Of a stretch of DNA of 64,000 nucleotides, positions 59,003 through 64,000 are shown piece by piece. Numbering within the stretch: position 1 is the first letter of the stretch; every line of letters starts with the position of its first letter. The translations under genes were made by a program, and so were the position numbers. This DNA is from UBA8199 sp964507045 (GTDB taxonomy: Bacteria; Verrucomicrobiota; Verrucomicrobiia; Limisphaerales; UBA8199). The notes under the pieces were generated by a model. That model saw nothing but the letters and a program-made list of their open reading frames with translations, did not search any database and was not told where the DNA came from. Where the stretch lies: positions 1 through 64,000 of the forward strand of contig CAZDOO010000006.1 of assembly GCA_964507045.1 (NCBI GenBank). The letters run 5' to 3'.

Positions 59003-62000
59003 TTAATTTCCCGATGGCTTGGTCTGTACGCTCTCGGCGGCTGGCCGCTGCTTCTTGCCCAAGCTCTTCTCGATCAACACAAAGAAAAGCGGCGCAAACA
59101 GGGTCACCAGGAAAGTCGAGGTCACCACGCCGCCTACGACGGCAATACCGATGGCCTTTTGGGCGCCAGCGCCTGCGCCGTGCGCCAGCGCCAGGGGCAG
59201 CACGCCGAATCCGAAGGCCAGCGACGTCATGATAATGGGACGCAACCTTAATTTCGCCCCTTCCAAGGTCGCCTCGACCAGGCCCATTCCTTCTTCCACA
59301 CGGGCCTTGGCGAACTGGACGATCAGGATGGCGTTCTTGGTGGTCAACCCGAGCGTGGTCAGCAGCCCGATCTGGAAATACACATCATTGGGCAACCCCA
59401 CCAGACTTGAGGCGATCACCCCGCCAATCGCGCCCAGCGGCAGCGTCAAGAGAATGGAGAGGGGGATGGGCCAGCTCTCGTACAAGGCCGCCAGACACAG
59501 GAAGACCACCAGGATGGAAAAGGCGTAGAGCGGAGCGGTTTGCGCGCCCGCTTGCCGCTCCTGATAGGAAAGCCCCGTCCAGTCAAAGCCGATCCCCGGC
59601 GGCAGCTTCTTGACAAATCCTTCCATGGCCTGCATCGCCTCGCCCGAACTCCGCCCCGGGGCCGATTCGCCCAGAATGTTCAGGGCCGGAAAACCGTTGA
59701 AGCGTTCCAGCTTAGGCGAGCCCGAGGTCCAGTGCCCGGACGCGAAGGAGGCAAAGGGAACCATCTTGCCTCGACTGTTGCGCACGTAGAGCTTCTCCAA
59801 ATCCTTGGGCAGCATGCGGTAAGGGGCGTCGGCCTGCGCATAGACGCGTTTCACCCGCCCCCCCTGGATGAAATCGTTGACATAGGCGCTGCCGAACCCC
59901 GCGGAGATCGTATCGTGGATCGCAGAGATCGGCACTCCCAGCGCCCCGGCTTTCTCCCAGTCCACATCCACCCGGTACTCGGGCACATCTTCCAGTCCGT
60001 TGGGCCGGACCTTGGTCAGCACCGGGTCCTGCGCGGCCATGCCCAGGAGCATGTTGCGGGCTTCCATCAGCTTCGCGTGGCCCAGGCCTCCGCGATCCAG
60101 CAACTGAAAATCAAAACCCTTGGCCTGGCCCAGTTCCACCACCGCGGGGGGCGCGAAGGCAAAGACCATCGCGTTGCGGATTTGGGAGAACTTCATCATG
60201 GCTCTGCCCGCCACGGCGCCGACCTTCAGGTCCGGCCGGTTGCGGAGGTCCCAGTCCTTGAGCCGGATAAACGCCAGACCCGAGTTCTGTCCCTGGCCGG
60301 AGAAGCTGATCCCGGAAACGGTCATGATAGCTTCGACCGCGTCCTTCTCCTGATTCAGGAAATAGTCCTTCACCTCGGTCATGACCTGCTTGGTCTGCTC
60401 AAGGGTCGAGTTGGCCGGCAGCATGGTCATTACCATCAACATGCCTTGATCCTCGTCAGGGAGATAGGCGGTGGGCATCCGCTGGAAAAGGAAGCCCAGC
60501 GCGCCGACGATCACCAGAAACAGCACCACGTAACGAAGCTTCTTGCTGAGGGAATGGCCCACCAACACCAGGTACCGGTTTCGGGCCTGGAAGAAGACAT
60601 GGTCGAACCAGCGGAAGAAGGGCCGCAGGAACCAGATGCCGCCTTCGGCGGGTTCGTGCCCCTTGGGCACGGGTTTGAGAAACGAGGCGCACAGCACCGG
60701 CGTCAGGATCAGGGCCACCAGGACGGAAAGCAGCATCGAAGCGATGATCGTCACGGAGAACTGGCGATAGATGACCCCCGTTGATCCGGCGAAGAACGCC
60801 ATCGGGCCAAACACCGCCGAGAGCACCAGCCCGATGCCGATCAGGGCCGGGGTGATCTGGTCCATGGACTTGCGGGTGGCTTCGAAAGGCGAAATCCCTT
60901 CCTCGCTCATGATGCGCTCGACGTTTTCCACCACCACGATGGCGTCGTCTACCAGCAGGCCGATGGCCAGCACCATGGCGAACATGGTGAGCATGTTGAT
61001 GGAAAACCCGCAGAGCCCCAGCACCGCAAAGGTGCCCAGGATCACAACCGGCACCGCGATCGTCGGGATCAGGGTGGCCCGCATGTTGCCCATGAACAGG
61101 TACATTACGAGGAAGACCAGGATGATGGCCTCGATCAAGGTCTTCACCACCTCAATGATGGCCACTCTTACGAAGGGGGTGGTGTCGTAAGGATAGACTA
61201 CCTTCATGCCCGGCGGGAAGAACTGGCTCATCTCGACCAGCTTGGCTCTGATGTTGTCGGCCGTTTCGAGCGCGTTGGCGCCCGCCGCCTGCCGGATCGC
61301 CAGGGCGGAGGAGGGCCGCCCGTTGTGGTAGGCCACAATGTCGTAAGTATCGGTCCCGAGTTCAGTCCGGCCGACATCCTTGATGCGCACGACTGAGCCA
61401 TCCGGGTTGGTGCGCAGGGGGATGGACGCAAACTCGTCGGGTGTCTTGAGCAGGCTTTGCACAATGATCGCGGCGTTCAGACGCTGGCCTTCGACCGCCG
61501 GCACCCCGCCGAACTGGCCGGCCGACACCTCCACGTTGTAGGCCCGCAGCGCGGCGATAACATCTTCAATGGTCATCTGATAATCGGTCAGCTTGTCGGG
61601 ATTGAGCCAAATGCGCATGGCATACTGACCGCCGAAGATTTCAACCTCGCCCACCCCCGGCACGCGCGACAGCACCTTCTCCAGGTTGGATTGCGCATAG
61701 TCTCGCAAATCGTCTCCATCCATGCTCCCATCCTCGGAAACCAGGCCCACGATCATCAGCCAGTTGCGAGTGCTCTTGCTCACTTTGACGCCGGCGCGCT
61801 GCACCACGTCCGGCAGGCTTGCCATGGCGAGCTGGAGCTTGTTCTGCACCTGCGCCCAGGCCAGGTCCGGATCGGTCCCCGGCGCAAAGGTCAGTTCGAC
61901 GCGCGAGGCGCCGGCGGAATCGCTGGTCGCCGACAGATACAACATCTTGTCGAAACCGGTCATCTTCTGCTCGATGATTTGGGTGACGCTGTTCTCAACC

Positions 62001-62170
62001 GTCTCGGCCGACGCCCCCGGATAGAAGGCCTGGATGGCAATGGACGGTGGCGCGATGGGTGGATACTGCGAAATGGGCAGGTTGTAGATCGCCAGGCAGC
62101 CGGCCACCATCAAGATGATGGCGATCACCCAGGCAAAGACCGGGCGCTTTAAGAAGAACCTCGATAACAT
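59003..62170 (-). CDS. RND multidrug efflux transporter (AcrB/HAE-1 family)
   Basis: 1055 residues, normal AcrB length, with twelve membrane helices and two large periplasmic loops. The proton-relay aspartates are in IGLLVDDAIVVVENVERIM, and the N-terminus FFLKRPVFAWVIAIILM is typical. The periplasmic section includes the docking loop regions (DADEQG-type sequence TAYLPDEDQGMLMVMTML). It exports hydrophobic drugs, detergents or plant phenolics by proton antiport with the adaptor encoded 12 bases upstream and the outer-membrane factor downstream. Substrate range is not predictable. Confidence 0.98.
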   Translation of the reverse strand: MLSRFFLKRPVFAWVIAIILMVAGCLAIYNLPISQYPPIAPPSIAIQAFYPGASAETVENSVTQIIEQKMTGFDKMLYLSATSDSAGASRVELTFAPGTDPDLAWAQVQNKLQLAMASLPDVVQRAGVKVSKSTRNWLMIVGLVSEDGSMDGDDLRDYAQSNLEKVLSRVPGVGEVEIFGGQYAMRIWLNPDKLTDYQMTIEDVIAALRAYNVEVSAGQFGGVPAVEGQRLNAAIIVQSLLKTPDEFASIPLRTNPDGSVVRIKDVGRTELGTDTYDIVAYHNGRPSSALAIRQAAGANALETADNIRAKLVEMSQFFPPGMKVVYPYDTTPFVRVAIIEVVKTLIEAIILVFLVMYLFMGNMRATLIPTIAVPVVILGTFAVLGLCGFSINMLTMFAMVLAIGLLVDDAIVVVENVERIMSEEGISPFEATRKSMDQITPALIGIGLVLSAVFGPMAFFAGSTGVIYRQFSVTIIASMLLSVLVALILTPVLCASFLKPVPKGHEPAEGGIWFLRPFFRWFDHVFFQARNRYLVLVGHSLSKKLRYVVLFLVIVGALGFLFQRMPTAYLPDEDQGMLMVMTMLPANSTLEQTKQVMTEVKDYFLNQEKDAVEAIMTVSGISFSGQGQNSGLAFIRLKDWDLRNRPDLKVGAVAGRAMMKFSQIRNAMVFAFAPPAVVELGQAKGFDFQLLDRGGLGHAKLMEARNMLLGMAAQDPVLTKVRPNGLEDVPEYRVDVDWEKAGALGVPISAIHDTISAGFGSAYVNDFIQGGRVKRVYAQADAPYRMLPKDLEKLYVRNSRGKMVPFASFASGHWTSGSPKLERFNGFPALNILGESAPGRSSGEAMQAMEGFVKKLPPGIGFDWTGLSYQERQAGAQTAPLYAFSILVVFLCLAALYESWPIPLSILLTLPLGAIGGVIASSLVGLPNDVYFQIGLLTTLGLTTKNAILIVQFAKARVEEGMGLVEATLEGAKLRLRPIIMTSLAFGFGVLPLALAHGAGAGAQKAIGIAVVGGVVTSTFLVTLFAPLFFVLIEKSLGKKQRPAAESVQTKPSGN

Positions 62171-62182
62171 GACGTGCCTTCG

Positions 62183-63451
62183 TTAGTTCGATTTTGCGGC
62201 GGGTTTGGCGGCGGCTGCCGCAGGCGGCGGCGTCCCCGGTTTCGTGTCCTGGCCCAAGGGCACCTCCTTCACCGGAACCCCGGGCCGCACTTTCTGCATG
62301 CCCTCGACGATCACCCGGTCGCCGGGAGCGAGCCCGGAGGAAACGAGCCATTGATCGCCAATGGCCCGGTCAAGGCTCAGCATGCGTTGGGCAACCTTGC
62401 CCGACGCGTCCACAATCAATGCCACGGGATTGCCCTTTGGATCGCGTGAGACCGCCTGCTGCGGGATCAGAATGGCTTGGTCGTCAAGACCTTCCTGCAC
62501 CACCGCGCGGACGAACATGCCCGGCAAGAGCACCCCATTCGGGTTTTGGAAAACCATCCGCAGTATCACCGAGCCAGTGGTGGGGTCCACTGAAATATCC
62601 CGGAATTCCAGCGTCCCCTCCAGCGCGTAGGGCGAACCATCCGCCAGGATGAGCCGAACCTTGTTCGCGTTCGTCCCCTCGCGTTTGAGCTGCCCCGCCT
62701 TCAGCCGCTGCTCCAGTCGTAACAGGTCGGTAGCCGACTGTGGCACATCCACATAAATGGGGTCCAGTTGCTGAATGGTAGCCAAGGCCACCGGCTGATA
62801 GGCTGTCACGATTGCACCATCCGTGACAGTGGATGTTCCGATGCGCCCCGAGATCGGCGAGACCACATGGGCGTAATTCAGGTTGATGCGCGCCGTCTCC
62901 AGCATCGCCTGGTAATACTTGATGTCGGCCTCGGTCTGATTCAGCGCTGCCTCCGCATCATCGAAGTCCTGCTGGCTGACCGCCTTGTCGGCCAAGGCCT
63001 GCTGGTAGCGGCCCACCCTCGACTTCAGCGATGGCAGATTTGCCTCCGCCCGGCCCAGGGCAGCCTTGGCATTGTCGAGCGCCGCCTGAAACGGGGCGGG
63101 ATCAATCTGGTAGAGCTCCTGTCCCGCTTTGACATCGGCCCCTTCGGTGAACAGGCGTTTGAGAATGAGCCCGTTGACCTGGGGCCGGATTTCCGCGATG
63201 CGAAACGGAGAGGTGCGGCCGGGCAACTCAGTGGTCAGCAAGACCGACTGCCGGGCCACCGTGATGGTCGCCACTTCCGGCGCCGAGGGCGGGGGCGCTT
63301 GGGGCTGGCGATGGCAGGCGGTCAACAGGACGGCGCAGGCAGCCGGGAGCAGCCAGCGAGCGAGGGTGTTTGCGCGGCGTGTGATGGGGCACGGTTTCAA
63401 GGTCGGCAGGCGATGAGGGTGAGTTGAATACATAGGAAGCGGGTGTTGCAT
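62183..63451 (-). CDS. RND efflux periplasmic adaptor lipoprotein (AcrA family)
   Basis: 422 residues. The signal ends in the lipobox LLTAC with Cys46 lipidated, after an unusually long polar N-terminus; the ATG at 63433 may be the true start. Domains in order are barrel-sandwich half (TTELPGRTSPFRIAEIRPQ), alpha-hairpin (about 130-200; LGRAEANLPSLKSRVGRYQQ), lipoyl-like half (VVSPISGRIGTSTVTDGAIV), beta-barrel, and membrane-proximal domain. It bridges the RND pump and the outer-membrane factor. The C-terminus is rich in Ala, Pro and Lys. It follows the CBM48 gene by 7 bases. Confidence 0.95.
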   Translation of the reverse strand: MQHPLPMYSTHPHRLPTLKPCPITRRANTLARWLLPAACAVLLTACHRQPQAPPPSAPEVATITVARQSVLLTTELPGRTSPFRIAEIRPQVNGLILKRLFTEGADVKAGQELYQIDPAPFQAALDNAKAALGRAEANLPSLKSRVGRYQQALADKAVSQQDFDDAEAALNQTEADIKYYQAMLETARINLNYAHVVSPISGRIGTSTVTDGAIVTAYQPVALATIQQLDPIYVDVPQSATDLLRLEQRLKAGQLKREGTNANKVRLILADGSPYALEGTLEFRDISVDPTTGSVILRMVFQNPNGVLLPGMFVRAVVQEGLDDQAILIPQQAVSRDPKGNPVALIVDASGKVAQRMLSLDRAIGDQWLVSSGLAPGDRVIVEGMQKVRPGVPVKEVPLGQDTKPGTPPPAAAAAKPAAKSN

Positions 63452-63458
63452 TTGGAGA

Positions 63459-63782
63459 TTAGCTGATTGCGATCAGAGAAACGATTTCATTACGTTCATT
63501 GTGGACCTTGCCCATGGCGTTTGGATCGAGCGTGGGCTTGCCGTCCACGAGAAAGAGGTATTGGTGATGACCATGCGGCAGCTCCATCCGAATCCGCCAG
63601 CCGCCGTCCGGCATCCGGGTCATGGGATGGGCCAGGGGCTGCCACTGGTTGAAATCGCCAACGAGCGAGACGCTCTTGGCCTGGGGCGCGCGGCAGAAGA
63701 AATCCACCAGGTGGAGCACTCGGCGCCCTGACGGACCTTGCGGCGGTGCGGTTGGACGGGGCTGGTAGAATGCGGTCTCCAT
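63459..63782 (-). CDS. Small CBM48/AMPK glycogen-binding-like domain protein
   Basis: 107 residues. The C-terminal 85 residues match the early-set domain of isoamylases and AMPK-beta: SVSLVGDFNQWQPLAHPM, DGGWRIRMELPHGHHQYLFL and VDGKPTLDPNAMGKVHNER, including conserved Trp and Asn/Gln sugar-binding positions. There is no catalytic domain and no export signal, so it should be cytoplasmic and bind alpha-glucan or act in protein contacts. It sits between the TetR gene (5 bases upstream) and the efflux genes, an unusual place for such a domain. ATG 63782 was chosen because longer versions would run into the TetR gene. Confidence 0.85.
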   Translation of the reverse strand: METAFYQPRPTAPPQGPSGRRVLHLVDFFCRAPQAKSVSLVGDFNQWQPLAHPMTRMPDGGWRIRMELPHGHHQYLFLVDGKPTLDPNAMGKVHNERNEIVSLIAIS

Positions 63783-63787
63783 AAGGC

Positions 63788-64000
63788 TCAGCGTTTCCGT
63801 TGGGGCTGCGGGCGCGCGCGGAAGCCCGCGGAGAAGAACTGCATCATCTCTGCCAGCACCTTTTCCGTGTCCGCAGGGTTGCAGGCTCCGTGAGTCTCCA
63901 CCTCGATCTTGCGTGGATTGCATAACGTGAAAGCCAGCGCGCCCCAGAGGAATTCAAAGCGCCAGAGCAGGGTGGGGTGCGATAGCCCGGGCAGACTGCG
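63788..64000 (-). CDS. TetR-family regulator, C-terminal part (cut by window edge)
   Basis: The last 70 residues of a gene that enters from the right edge: HPTLLWRFEFLWGALAF, then NPADTEKVLAEMMQFFSAGF and an Arg/Pro-rich end. This resembles the ligand-binding C-terminal domain of TetR/AcrR regulators; the helix-turn-helix lies outside the window. It is placed 5 bases before the CBM48 gene at the head of the efflux operon, where TetR repressors usually sit, so local control of the pump is likely. Confidence 0.65.
   Translation of the reverse strand, partial: RSLPGLSHPTLLWRFEFLWGALAFTLCNPRKIEVETHGACNPADTEKVLAEMMQFFSAGFRARPQPQRKR

Noticed and set aside
59540..60784. 414-codon plus-strand frame opposite the AcrB-type gene
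   Set aside because: The RND transporter on the minus strand is unambiguous; the frame is a GC-driven shadow.

Overview
The window is high-GC bacterial chromosome, most probably from the phylum Verrucomicrobiota (Limisphaerales/Pedosphaera-like). This is inferred from several signs. There are very large secreted proteins built from LamG, RCC1, Ig-like and glycine-rich repeats that end in a short Phe-Arg/Phe-Tyr-Arg tail. Shine-Dalgarno sequences are often weak. There are secreted glycosidases, a full lipid A/LPS gene set and a bacterial microcompartment (BMC) operon. No rRNA, tRNA, CRISPR array, IS transposase or phage integrase was seen.

Layout. (1) 81-5501: BMC operon behind a TTGACA/TAGAGT promoter. 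It holds an RpiB-DeoC fusion, a circularly permuted tandem BMC-T, a BMC-H, a BMC-P, a CoA-acylating aldehyde dehydrogenase, a second tandem BMC-T and two more BMC-P genes. This resembles the sugar-phosphate-utilising (SPU) class and carries a complete shell set (1 H, 2 T, 3 P). (2) 5608-13663: sugar-porter MFS, UroD-like protein, secreted GH36-like glycosidase, triple LamG/Ig protein. (3) 14543-17541: two overlapping histidine-kinase genes. (4) 17847-25593: giant RCC1/Ig protein lying between two copies of the 3' end of a Ski2-like helicase gene. (5) 25599-35445: methyltransferase, uvrB and a 2191-residue glycine-rich repeat protein. (6) 35779-41300: small lipoprotein, YqgE, putative secreted metallopeptidase, NifX-like/DUF134 pair, PfkB kinase, serine acetyltransferase. 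(7) 41396-47736: waaF, lpxL, lpxK, LpxR-like protein, ABC1/UbiB kinase. (8) 47868-51206: GH78 rhamnosidase. (9) 51825-56914: respiratory operon (two CydA-like membrane proteins, one with a cytochrome c domain, enclosing Rieske and b6-like cytochrome b genes), then CDGSH and flavoredoxin-rubredoxin genes. (10) 57544-64000: TetR-CBM48-AcrA-AcrB-OprM-like efflux operon.

How the parts work together. In the BMC, DeoC should release an aldehyde (acetaldehyde from deoxyribose-5-phosphate) inside the shell and the dehydrogenase should turn it into acyl-CoA. No phosphotransacylase or kinase to recycle CoA lies in the window. In the respiratory operon, quinol electrons could pass through cytochrome b and Rieske to the fused cytochrome c/CydA-like subunit.

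Non-coding structure is unusually rich. Three 89-bp palindromes (14134, 35656, 51530) share one design: four 11-bp units, one central base, then four inverted 11-bp units. A fourth locus (57201-57299) is a one-directional array with the same 11-bp period. Two copies of a separate REP-like hairpin occur, one of them read in frame inside the helicase gene. Two 20-bp palindromes of a common type lie at 17701 and 38060.
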